64,000 nt of DNA from assembly GCA_036971615.1 (NCBI GenBank), contig JAYKKR010000008.1:1054001-1118000 (forward strand), in the 5' to 3' direction. The stretch is from Amyloporia xantha. Its lineage: Eukaryota; Basidiomycota; Agaricomycetes; Polyporales; Adustoporiaceae. This document shows positions 10,675 to 21,311 of the stretch, piece by piece (positions within the stretch are counted from its first letter, which is position 1; each line of letters opens with the position of its first letter). Both the position numbers and the translations under genes were made by a program. A model generated the notes under the pieces. The model did not search any database and was not told the origin of the DNA. It saw only the letters and a program-made list of their open reading frames with translations.

Positions 10675-13600
10675 ATGCCTCCCATTACCAGCGGCCTTCT
10701 CGTGGCCTCTCACCTCTCCTCACTCGTTCCTTCGTCGCAACCAATTCCCGTTCCGACCACGCAAAACTATATCTTTGATGCACATCAGAACCCTTCCTCG
10801 AACTTACCACCAGATCACGCCAACTATGCCTCTTTCTTCTATACCCAACTCACCGGGACCATTCTGCTTCGCGTGACTCATGCTGGGAGAATGCTCGAAT
10901 TACTTTTGCTCACTTCGGAAGTGCCTCCTCTGCGTTTCGATTTTCCCTCGCGCATACTGCCCCATCCCACATTATGGATGCCTTCTCCCCAAGAACTCTG
11001 CGTAATTGCCGTAACTGACATGGGTTCCCTCCACCGGATCATCATCCCCTTGCGCGAGGGCAAGCCATCGTGGTCACCCCAAACAAACAGGCAGCCCTAT
11101 CGCGAATATGTCGTCCAGGGTATGAAGGGCACCTCGGAGGCTCTCGTTGGTGTGCAGGGAGACCACTGCGTCGTCATTCATTTGCCAAACGGGACCATGC
11201 TGCGTGTCGAAAGAGATCCTTTCAAGTCCAACGAGGACGGTATGACTGGTCCTGCTGTTCGACTATTACGCGTTAACTCATTTGACGAGTCTTTAGATAG
11301 ATGGAAAGAATATAAATTTTTTATTCGCCACGGGTTGAACCCCCTCTCATATCTGCTGCCGGCTGTGAGTGGCGGAGCCGCGGAGGGGGACTATGTGATC
11401 TCATTGGCCAACTGCGCGCCCCCAACAGACATTGGGCACGTCTGGACTCTCTCCAGGGACCGCACACTTCGGGTATGGACTGCCAGGAATGGATGCGTTT
11501 TCGACCAGGCGTTACCTGCCATTGCACCCGCACGGTCTGTGACACCTAATATGGGATCGACTCCCACCACCGCCAAACCAGCGGTCCTACTTCCACCCGA
11601 TCCCCAAAAACTTATTTTTGTTTGGGAGAAGCACAACGCGGCGTATGCCCTAGTGTTCATCCCCACTGAGTCTGCCTCCACATCCGGCGGCTTTTTCCAA
11701 CTTTACCGCACAGATGCGTCGAGAGGTGGCACAGAGCTGCTGCAGGTATTCGAAGCTCCAGCGGAGAGCGCCCACTGCCACTTACAAGACTTTGTAGTGG
11801 ATGTGAAACACAGCATCGTATACACTCTTTGGGATAAGCAGGGCCAGTCCATGGTGCAACATATTCAATTAGATGACAAAAACAACTATAAGATAAAAGA
11901 TGCATGGCGGATTGCAAATTACCCCGAAGAGACCGAGCTCACGCCAGCCTACCTCGATGAACTACTCTTAGCCTCCGGATCGCTCACCGATAAATTCTTC
12001 GAAGCCGTGATGCGACCGGGCATGTTCTCTCCTCTAACGCTGCAGACTGCCATAGACCAGTACACGGACGCGTGCCGCTCCCTGCCACCGCCCTATCCAC
12101 CACAGCTATTGACCACTTACGCCAATGTCGGCGAGCAGATCGCTGCAGTGGTAGGGTGCACCGTGCATCTGACGCGGGATTCACTGACTGGCGCTCCACA
12201 ATATACAAATTATTGGAATGCGCTGAAACGCGATTGGGAGGGCTTTATCGCGCGGTGCAGGGAAGTGGAGAGAAGCGCCCGACGGCCACTCGCTATTGGA
12301 ATCGGAAATACATTAGAGGGCGTCCTGGTTGGCGAACGGGAGCGCGTGTCTTCCGTTGCGATCGAGGATGCGCCACTCAATAACTATAGGCTGCTTTCCA
12401 ATGCTGAGTTCCAGGACTCTCGGTTTCCCATGCTCGACTTGCTCTGGACGCTTCGCAACAAGCTGACCCCGCGAACGAAGCATACTATCGAGAGCCGAGT
12501 CATCGACATCGTTCGACAGGAAATTGCATTTCCTTTTGCCGATATTATCCTGGACCAGGCGCAGAGAATGTCGTTCCGCGACGAAGTTGACGAAGGCTTG
12601 GAGATTTGGATTGCGGGGCGCTTGCAAGGCATCAAGGATGTGGAAGACGGCGTCCGCGCTGTCCTTGACCTTGCCGGCGGTACCGAGCCTGAGGTCAAGG
12701 ATGAGCCGGATAGCGAGGAGCGTATACCGGTTGCAGTGCCCATCGTCACTGATATGATGCGGGCGTTTGCGGTATCCTACGTGACTGCGACCGTGCACGT
12801 CAGGTATGACTTCTGCCTGTCACTCATCACATTACTCTTCTACGTCGCAGATGACTTGGCTCTGTGGAACCCGTCACTGCTAACCGAGATTTTCGCCGTG
12901 TTCCGCGGATTAGCCATGTTACGGTACATGGCGCGGCAGCCTGCCGGCGACATCCTCGTGCAGTCCCTTCCTGCCGATGCTGCTGCGGTGGTGGGTGAGG
13001 ATGACGTCGTGTCGAAGATGCGCAACATGCAAGTCTCCGCTCGGCACTCCGGGTTCAAGCCAACGTACTCACTCACTCACCGCCTCATAGCGGAGTGGCC
13101 AGGCCTTCTCCTTAAACTCCCCACGTCTATTCTTAAATGGATCGAGGGCCTCGGATTGCTCCAGTCGCTCTCCCCCGCCCATGCACACAAGTTGGAGGTG
13201 CAGTTCTGTGAGAGCCTCCGTCTCCTCGGCTATCGTGAAGTCGCCAAGGAGATGCTGGCCTGGCTACCCCGAACACCTGGCGTTACGTATGTCCAGGGAC
13301 GCCTGTGGCTCGAAGAGAGTCGCTTCGACGATGCGGCATCCGTCATGGAAAGCCTCGCAGGCAGCTTTGGTCCGTCCCGCATGCCGTCTGCGCGGCTGAT
13401 AAGGTTACTGACATGGTCGAACGTGCAGGACCCGACTCCGCCTTATCAATAGAAGACATGCAGGCGTTAGCTGTGGTGCTGCCTGGCGCACAGCTGTTCG
13501 ATACAGAGTTTGATTTCTACTTGCACAGCGCCGGCCTGTTCAGAGCTGCCGCGGCAACTTCGCATGAGGTAGTTTTCACGCAGCTCGCTCTGTCCGTCGC

Positions 13601-15331
13601 ACCGCCAGATGTCGACACATCGACACTGTGGCAGGCAGTTATAAGAGGCCTCACGGACTCGTGCCTCTACGAAGATGCCTATGCTTCTTTGGTAGCCACA
13701 CCTTACGACAGACTGTACGTCGGTGCCTTTTTCTCCCTTTGTCCTTTCGCATTCATGCTTGGCCCAGCAAACGGGAGTCCATCAGCCAGCTGGTGTACCG
13801 GATGTGTGAAGAAGACTCGGTAGAACGGTTGGTGTCTTTTAATTTCGCCGGATTCGCCGACGAGGTGGAGGACGCGTTGTCGTTCAAGGCACGGAATGCT
13901 GACCCACGCATACGCCCGTTCTACTCGAGGATCCTGTATTCGTGGTATGTCTCGAGAGGCGATTATCGTAACGGTCAGTAGATCCATCTTCGTCTCGAGT
14001 CGTCGAAACAGTCGTCTTACGGTAAACCTTGCCACCCATAGCCGCTCTCACGATGTACCAAAGGGCGCGAAAAATCGCCAGTCTGATCGGTGACCAGGCA
14101 AACTTTATTAACCTAACTGATTTGCAATTGGAAGCATATGTTGTCAGTATGGGCGCTCTGTCTCTCATCGATGAGAAGGAAGCATATATTGTCATTCCCG
14201 TCGCGGCAGAAGCCGAACACGAGGTAAGTGGTCATTCCTTCGCCTAAGGCCAAATTATTATTCAACGTAATGGAAAATAGCCCCGGAAGCGGCGGAAGCT
14301 TTCGAAGTATATCCCCGAAGATAGGTATGCTCCCGGGAAGCGTGATGCAGAAATTGTGGAGTTGGCAGACATGCAATACGAATATACGTTATTGTCAGCT
14401 CGTCTAGAGTTGATCCGAAGAGACCCCACGCTGTTGTCGGCTGGAGGCAAGCGTACAGTTTCCATTGACGTCTTCGATGCTCTGACGGTGAGGTCTTCAG
14501 GGCTGCACTTATCACCTCCGTCAATAGTCCTAAGGCTGGCACAAATGAACCGCTTCAACATGGCCATGGCCACTGCCCGCAGCCTCGACGTCGACATGGT
14601 CGATCTTTTTGGACATTTGGCAACCCAATGCTTGCGCCTTTCCCACCACCTCGACGCTGTGATGTGATTATACAGTTTAGCTTTTGAAATGCTTCCGCTA
14701 ATTGGGCTATTATAGAGCCGAGGACACGTCTGACTGGCTGCTCACGGATAAAGTTTCTTCGTGGCCTGGAACGCCAGTCGACAGGGGCTGGAGGTACCTG
14801 CGGCAGTCGTTGGAGCGTCACGACGGTCCGGATACGGATTACAGATACACTAAAGTGGTGCTGGAAACCATCTTAGAATTCGACCGATCATCTCCGCCTC
14901 CCCCGTGGTTGATCCATTCGCTAGAGGTAGTCTCCTTGCTGTCGGATCCCCAAGACCACCCCTAATTTCTATGCAAGCAGGTACAGCACCCGGAATATTT
15001 GATCCGCACGTGTCTTCGGTATGACCATTTGGAGTCCGCGTTGGAGCACACACTGTCACTTATGCGCAGGGTGAGCTGGTTTTTTCCTTGGGAAAGCAAA
15101 ACGCTGATGAAACACCGTCAACTTCTGCAGAGTGATGCGCAACTCACGCAGGAGCAGCCCAAGACCGCGTCGGCAACGTGGCTGCCATACACCCTGATAG
15201 ACCAGGTGCTGCTGGCCGCGGATTCTCAAGAGAATATTTCCCCCCGTGGCGAACTCCTGCGGAAAGAGTTACGGACCGAGATTGCCAATCGCATGAAAAG
15301 GGTACAAAAATTCAGCCAGGCCTCGCGATGA
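10675..15331 (+). CDS. nucleoporin Nup160/Nup120, Y-complex scaffold
   Basis: Eight exons (10675-13369, 13429-13714, 13768-13973, 14042-14223, 14281-14663, 14716-14926, 14981-15070, 15131-15331) give 1417 codons plus stop with every phase consistent. Nup160 is a large scaffold subunit of the Nup84/Nup107 Y-complex, the outer ring of the nuclear pore. The N-terminal half is an atypical beta-propeller; the Nup160 signature is seen in IGHVWTLSRDRTLRVWTARN. The C-terminal half is an alpha-helical solenoid, with YDFCLSLITLLFYVADDLAL and RMCEEDSVERLVSFNFAGF as conserved helices. The length matches fungal and animal Nup160 (about 1100-1450). The 925-codon first frame overruns its true donor at 13370; the intron there has a weak GTCCGT donor but a good branch site and acceptor. 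Confidence 0.93.
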
Positions 15332-15696
15332 TTATAATTGCACGAGCCGGGTGCCCGTTGCTGGTGTCTGTAATATAGCAGTATCATACCACGCCGCTTG
15401 TATTGATGTTCATGAAATTTATCGATTTCTAGCTTCTTGAGGGCCCATACTGGGTGCTATACAGATTCTGTTCGCTTCCTGTAAGGTATGGTAATGGGGT
15501 GAGTCAATTGAGCACCGTCCGTAATGGCTGACGGTGTGATCATGATCGAGAGCGAACCCGACTGGATCAGAGCACGTGCAGTGACGAGGAGGCGTGGGAA
15601 ACGTCCAGTCCGAGCCTTACGGTGCCCTTCGGGTGAGCGCAACCTCACAAACACCCTTTACCTCCGTCACTTGTACGAGCCCTTTCGTCGCCCAAC
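15332..15696. other. gap: Nup160 3' flank / MLRQ promoter
   Basis: 365 bp without a gene. It holds a CACGTG palindrome at 15573-15578, 119 bp upstream of the MLRQ-type subunit start. Confidence 0.4.
15573..15578. promoter_or_regulatory. CACGTG palindrome (candidate bHLH site)
   Basis: Located 119 bp upstream of the MLRQ-type subunit start codon. Motif only. Confidence 0.35.
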
Positions 15697-16173
15697 ATGT
15701 CTGGAATGCTGAAAAAAGGCTTCATGAGAAACTGGTTTGCCGTCGAGGTATGCATGTTCATTACTATTCGAAGGACTGATGAATTCTTACTCGTTTGGTA
15801 TCAATCACGCCTAGGCCACCCCGATGTAAGTGTGGTGTACATTTCGTCTTATCACCGTGTTAAAGAGGTGATAGCTTTGCTGTGGTTGGCATGGCGGTCT
15901 TGGGTGGAGGCTGGTATCTTGTACGACTCGCCCGCGGGCCTTCAGGCGAGTGATACACGATTGAGGGCCCGAACGTAGTTTGACACTATGAATTCCATAC
16001 AGTGGTCTGGACGAAGGACAACCCGACCCCTTGGAACACCATCCAGCCTAACGAAGGTACCAAGATGCTGACCGTGAACCAGCACTTCGAGAAGGGGTTC
16101 GTCTCCCTCCACGCCCTATCTGCCGCATGGTCGCTGATACTAGCTCCGCAGATGGGAACGGAAGAAGCTTTAA
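15697..16173 (+). CDS. MLRQ/NDUFA4-type (B12D family) respiratory-chain subunit
   Basis: Five exons (15697-15747, 15815-15825, 15875-15945, 16003-16096, 16152-16173) encode 82 residues, the usual size of this family. The start is MSGMLKKGFMRNWFAVE. One membrane helix follows (FAVVGMAVLGGGWYLVRLA). Then comes the conserved family core VVWTKDNPTPWNTIQPNEG and a basic end, FEKGWERKKL. Proteins of this type sit in the inner mitochondrial membrane and were described first with complex I and later with complex IV. Three gene-structure oddities are seen: an 11-nt exon, a GC-AG intron (donor GCGAGT at 15946) and a GTTCGT donor at 16097. The final exon is chosen because it restores the family's short Trp-Glu-Arg-Lys-rich end, rather than reading on to a stop at 16187. 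Confidence 0.9.
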
Positions 16174-16406
16174 ATGTCCAATCCTAGTGCCCGTTCTGTA
16201 TCGCAGGCCTAGAATTCATCTATTCGTACTGAGCACTAGCCATTGCGTGCGGTCATCGACATTGATCTCCCCCCAAGTTGAGATGTAACACGATGCGTGA
16301 CGTGTGATTTATGCGGGCGTGACTGCGATTACGGCCTCTAATGACATCGGTCCATCCTAATATCTGATCCCCCAGCTTCCCTACTTTCCGTTTCATATCG
16401 TCCATT

Positions 16407-17829
16407 ATGGTTGTCCGTCTTGATTCCTTCCAACCTGTGTATTCTTTGCCGTCACTTGACATTCCTGACGATGACGAAGACGTACCGGTGTCTGGACTCG
16501 CTGTGGTGAGGCTTTTTTGAGAGACGCGGGGTGTATACTCTGAATCGTCGTCAAGGGCTCGACCGGTCCCTTGCAATTGCCTGAGATCGTATTTGGTGCT
16601 GCTACTCTGTCCAGCATTTACAACAAAGATAGCCACCTAGCCAGTTTCACACCCGTTCGCACAGTTCGCCTGGCCCTTCGGTGCGCCTAGCCCCATTCAT
16701 ATATTATGGCTTATCATGATGGTCAGTTCAGTTATGGCATCAATGTATTCGACACATCTGCCTATTATCAAGAATCTGAAATCGTTCTTGGGACCGCTCT
16801 GAAAGCCCTCGAACCAGACTTCCCGCGATCTTCATATAAGCTGGTATTGCTTCTAATTTCTCAGGGAAGTCTGCCATTAATCTCTGATGGCTCGAACCTA
16901 GATGACGAAATGCGGCCGGTACGGCGGCAAAAGGGCTGATTTTGACTACTCGCCGGCGACCATTCGCGCTAGCGTGCAGCGCAGTCTCACTCGTTTAAAC
17001 ACGAACTACCTGGATGCAGTGTATCTACATGACGTTGAGTTCGTGTGCACGCAAGTCGGCCCATATGAGGCTGGAGACCCAACGACCGCACTCACTGACA
17101 AGAAAGTGGATTATGGTCTAGGCGAAGGAGATGAAGGGAAAGTATGGGGAGAAGGCGATAAGAAAATCTTAGACGCGCTCGCCGAGCTTCGAAAGATGCA
17201 GGATGAAGGCATTATTAAATCTATCGGGATCACAGGTTGGTACCATTACTCGGTTCTGCGGCAGCGTCGTCGCCGTCATTGACATTCGCACCTTCGTATT
17301 CTCTTCAGGATACCCCTTGCCGACATTGTTGCGGCTCGCACTTCTCGTGCTGCACACTCCGCCATACAGGCCGCTGGACGTGCTTCTTTCTTACTCGCAC
17401 CTCACAGTCCAGACCAGCGCCTTCGCCGCCTTCCTGCCGCACTTCCGCGATCGCGCCCGAATTCCGCAGCTCCTGACGGCGTCCCCTCTCAACATGGGCT
17501 TGCTCACGCCGTCGCCGCCCGCTTGGCACCCTGCTTCCCCAGAATTGCGCGAGGCTGCGAAGCGAGCAAACACAGCCTGCGCTCAGTGGGATGGGGGCCT
17601 GCCAAACGTTGCTGTGGGGTATGGATATCGTAAGGCACTTGAGTTGGACGTACCCATGGTGGTTGGACTGAGCAACTCCCGCGAGGTGCATGAGAGCTTG
17701 CGCGCATGGCGGGAGGTGAAGGAAGGCAAGGATACAGACAAGCGCATCTACCAGGAGGAGACGGCCAGGAAGGCGTTCGGGGACTTTCAAGGGTGGTCGT
17801 GGGCATCCCCACCGGCAGAACTGCCGTAG
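16407..17829 (+). CDS. aldo/keto reductase, D-arabinose/L-galactose dehydrogenase-like
   Basis: Five exons (16407-16505, 16556-16680, 16732-16843, 16902-17235, 17309-17829) give 396 codons plus stop. The enzyme is an NAD(P)H-dependent (alpha/beta)8-barrel oxidoreductase. All four catalytic residues are visible: Asp and Tyr in NVFDTSAYYQESE, Lys in MTKCGRYGG, and His in YLHDVEF. The first barrel strand is LPEIVFGAATLS. The sequence resembles the Ara2/L-galactose dehydrogenase branch, which makes D-erythroascorbate-type antioxidants in fungi; the exact substrate is inferred. The GTTGGT donor of intron 4 is unusual. The first two exons overlap a 127-codon minus-strand frame (16253-16636), which is therefore a shadow. 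Confidence 0.9.
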
Positions 17830-17966
17830 ACTATGGTGAGAGTGCAATGATGTAGATTACTAGTGATACAATGTGTGTAAACAACGGATAACTCGTATGT
17901 ACTACTTCCAACATTGACTTTACATATACCAGATGCCGCCACTGTCCTGCGCCCACTCCCTTGCGA

Positions 17967-20011
17967 TCACCGTGTCTTGATAATGCCTGCGTTGATCAGT
18001 TTCATGATGTTTTGCCGGACTGCGGGATTCTTCATGTGGTCCTGCAGCGCTCCAGGGTCGGACTGCGCCTGCTGGAGGATAGATTGCATGATGGGGTCGC
18101 TCATAATTTTCTGCACACCGCATCAGTTTTCGCCCTTGATAAACACAAACCTGAATTAACTTACCGCAACCTCGGGATCGCGCATCGCCCGCTGAAGTGT
18201 CTCCTCCTCGCTCTCGTCCGTACGTTGGCTAAACAACTCCTGCTGGCACTTGAGCATCTGATCCTGGATCTCCCTCGTATGCTTCTTCTCCGTATCGACG
18301 TCCGACGCCTGCTGCACCGCCTCGATCGCCTTGGTGTAGTCGCGCATCGCATACAACACATGGCTCTTGCGGACATACGCCTTCACGAACTTGGGGTCCA
18401 CGCGGATCGCCTCCTCCGCGTCCTTGAGGGCCTCGGGGAGCGCCACGAGCTTCGTGTACGCGTTCGCGCGGTTGTTGTACCCGCGCGGGTCACTCGGGTC
18501 GCGCTTGATCGACTCGGAGTACGCCTTCACCGCGCCCGCGAAGTCGCCGGCCTTGAAGAGCTTGTTGCCCTCCTCGCGCGCTTCGGCGGCCTTCTCGGGG
18601 TTGATGTATGCGAGGCGTTCGGCCTCCGACTTGGTGCGCTCGGCCTCGCGCAGCTTGGTGAGGATGTCGGGGGTGCGGTGTTCGGTGAGCGACTTGTTGT
18701 AGAACTTGATCGCATTTGCGAGATCGCCTTTCTTGGAGTAGGCGTTTCCGGTGCGGCCGAGTGCTTTTGCGATGAGCTTGTAGTCTGCACGAAGCTGAAT
18801 ACAGGGAAATGCTGTCAATTACAGGTGAACGGCAGTGGCGATGAAGATGAGACTCACCGAGCGACCCTCATCGACTGCCTTTTCGCATGTCTCGATACAC
18901 TTGTCATAATCACCCTGCTCGAAGTATGCGGCTGCAGACCGTGTCAGTGTCAGGATAAGCCACCAACATACACACGCGACTCGCCTGCAAGGTTCGTGAG
19001 GAATGTTACGTCCTGAGGGTAGATATCCCACGCCTTCTGGAAATGTGTGATAGCTTCGTCCAACTTGCGCGCTTTGTACGCGTCCGCACCGAGCTTTTTC
19101 TCCGCCTCTGCTTCCGCCTTCGCCTTGGCAGTCTCGTCGTCCTCCGGCTCGACCATCTCCACATCCTCCTCCTTCTGAGCGGGCGGCGGAGGCGACTTCG
19201 GTGCCGAGCTGCTCGACGACGCAGCGGGCTGGGGCGGAGGCGAAGACGGCTCGTCGGCCTTCTTGTAGCCCGGGGGCAGCTCTTCCGAGCCCATCTCGCG
19301 CTCGAAGCCCTGCATGTCGATGCCCATGAGAGCGCCCATGACGTCGATCATGCGCGGGTCCTGGAGGGCGCCCTGGGCGAGGTTGGGGTTCTTCTGGAGG
19401 AACTGCAGCTGCTGGACGAAAGCGGGGTCGGCGAGGTGCTTGGCGGTGCGGGGGTTCTCGCCGAGCTTCTTGAGGAGGTTGGGGTCGCTGAACATACTCC
19501 CAAAGCTGAAGGGTGATGCGCCCTCGCCTCGCTCGAGCGCGGCTATTCGATGTGCATGTCAGGATAACGAAACCAAAATGGAGGAATTGAGGAGAGGCGT
19601 ACCTTTCGCTTCTTTGACTTCCTGGAGACCTTTTCCTCAGCACTGGGCTATCCTCGAGCTTGAGACCAGTCTCGTATGCCGTAATGGCGTCGTCGTATTT
19701 CCGTGAGCCGTGAAGCGCGGCACCTTTGCGCGCATATCCCTTAGACCACGCAGGGTTGATCTTGATACACTACAAATCGCGACTACGGCTTAGTGGCACG
19801 CTCACAAAATGAACGGAGGAGGTCGCACCTGCTCTGCATCCTCGAGCGCAGCTGCATACTGTCGCTTGCCGGCCTTTGCGGCACTGCGATTTGAGAATAG
19901 GACAAAGTTACTGGGATCGAGGGCGATGGCCTGGGAGAAGAGGTCGATGGCTTTGTCGTAGTCTTTTGCCTGGAAGGCCTTGTTGCCCTGGTCTTTTAGT
20001 GCGTCGGCCAT
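17967..20011 (-). CDS. STI1: Sti1/Hop co-chaperone of Hsp70-Hsp90 (one-base frame break)
   Basis: Six exons: 19829-20011, 19603-19769, 18985-19542, 18858-18931, 18165-18794, 17967-18110. Sti1 links Hsp70 to Hsp90 in the cytosol during client transfer. The order seen is TPR1 (LKDQGNKAFQAKDYDKAIDL), the first Asp-Pro STI1 domain (MFSDPNLLKKLGENPRTAKH), a Pro/Ser/acidic linker, TPR2A and TPR2B (AREEGNKLFKAGDFAGAVKA), and the second Asp-Pro domain ending NAGIIKTR. The intended length is about 584, normal for the family. Exon 2 has one extra base in a run of four T (plus strand 19631-19634): the frame reads DSPVLRK before it and GLQEVKEAK after it. Exon length arithmetic confirms the shift. Intron 3 is GC-AG. 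A perfect heat-shock element lies upstream. Confidence 0.9.
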
Positions 20012-20144
20012 AGGGTGAGTGAGGGGGTATGGGAGTTGGATGTTAGTACACACTGTACGGTCTGGATAGTCTTGCAGGGAGACGGGCTGAGCACTGGCAG
20101 CTGGACTTTATGGCTGCTTGCTGCTCAATTCCGCTCAAACCCTC

Positions 20145-20157
20145 GAAGTTTCCAGAA
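20145..20157. promoter_or_regulatory. heat-shock element (HSF site) upstream of STI1
   Basis: GAAGTTTCCAGAA is an exact three-unit array, GAAnnTTCnnGAA, beginning 134 bp upstream of the Sti1 start codon. This is the established consensus of trimeric HSF. STI1 is a classic stress-inducible gene in yeast, so position and gene identity support each other. A further partial unit (TTCTGGGAA) follows at about 20167-20175. Confidence 0.75.
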
Positions 20158-20175
20158 CCGTTGCCTTTCTGGGAA

Positions 20176-21311
20176 CACGAACTGATCGAGTCAAAGAGAG
20201 TTATCTAATCTGATAACAGCTTGTTGCAATCGTTCAATTGCAAAGCGGACGCTCAGTTACAGTGCGACTCAAGCCTGAGGCTAGCTCTAACGCAAGAGCA
20301 GGAGAGAAGGAAGTTTCACACAGTAAATCCAGAGTTTGATTCAAAAATACAAGCAACCTCCCGGCATGTAGCTCTCTCAAAGCAAGTGATGTACACCGCC
20401 TGGTTGCGACCAGAACGAGGACTCATGCCCGCTGCGACCGAACTCGAATGGCGTGGCTGTCGACGAGTTAAGCGTTCCCAAGACGTGTTTGGCAACGAAT
20501 ACAGAGTAAATTTCGAATGTCCATGTGGGGCACCCAGTTGCCCACATACAGTACGTATCAGTTTGATTATTTGTGCCTAGGCGAATGTCGCAGTTGTATT
20601 AATCGGACAGGTGGAAACGTCTCCGAGGACCCTATAAGCAGGCAGAAATTAAATTCTGAGATGAATCCCAATACCACCGGCGGCGTGAGCCAGGCAGCCT
20701 GGCAGAAGCCGCTTCATTTACAACCATCTGGACCAGACTGATGAGGTCAATCGTATCGATAAAACATATTAGGTTGGGCTCACCTGCAGCAAGACAGCCC
20801 GGTTCGCGTTCCAGGTATCGTTCTGCGGGACGCCTTGATATCTCACGTATGTGGTGCTTATGTGATCGAGTGTTCCGGTCATGCCCACACTGTCTGAAAC
20901 AGTGCACGCTTTCGCTTTGCAAACAAGTAGCGTACCAGAGTTGACTGTCAGAGGAGCTATACTTAGAGATACAGCCTGTTCTACGGCCACGCATTCCCGT
21001 TAGACGGCTTCGTTGGGGGTTGCGATAAACATAAGCGGGGTATAATTAAATGAGGGGAGGCAGGTCGCCCGCCAGGGGGCGCGTGATGGAGGGTCATGAT
21101 AGATCGGAAGATGCCGAGTGCACCTATTTGTTCTGTGTTCGTTTTGCTGGCCTCCTCCTCAGGCCGTCATCTGCTTGCCATCTCATCCCCCTCCGTCTGT
21201 CCCAGAGGCGCAATCGCCGTTCGGTCCTGTCCTTCGTTTTGTTTTACGTTCTTTCAAGAACTGCCACTCCTTTCTGAGCATTAGCTCACCGACAACCTAA
21301 TAACAATAACC
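20176..21311. other. gap: between Sti1 promoter and large coiled-coil gene
   Basis: No gene is firmly supported. Two open stretches end in good donors: a minus-strand frame (about 20784-20985) with GTGAGC after the codons for RAVLLQ, and a plus-strand frame ending in ECPCGAPSCPHT before GTACGT at 20551. Neither has a fitting start or family match. Confidence 0.3.

Noticed and set aside
12780..12850. Possible intron in Nup160 (GT...GCAG)
   Set aside because: Removing it breaks the frame, and the sequence (YDFCLSLITLLFYVADDLAL) fits the conserved Nup160 helix, so it is coding.
16253..16636. 127-codon minus-strand frame
   Set aside because: It overlaps the first two exons of the plus-strand aldo/keto reductase, which carry clear family motifs; the minus frame has none.
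20221..20580. 119-codon plus-strand frame with Cys pairs near its end
   Set aside because: No start context, splice partner or family match; the Cys spacing is not a known zinc motif.
20784..20985. Minus-strand open frame ending in a GTGAGC donor
   Set aside because: No ATG at its 5' side and no recognisable family; kept only as a note in the gap entry.
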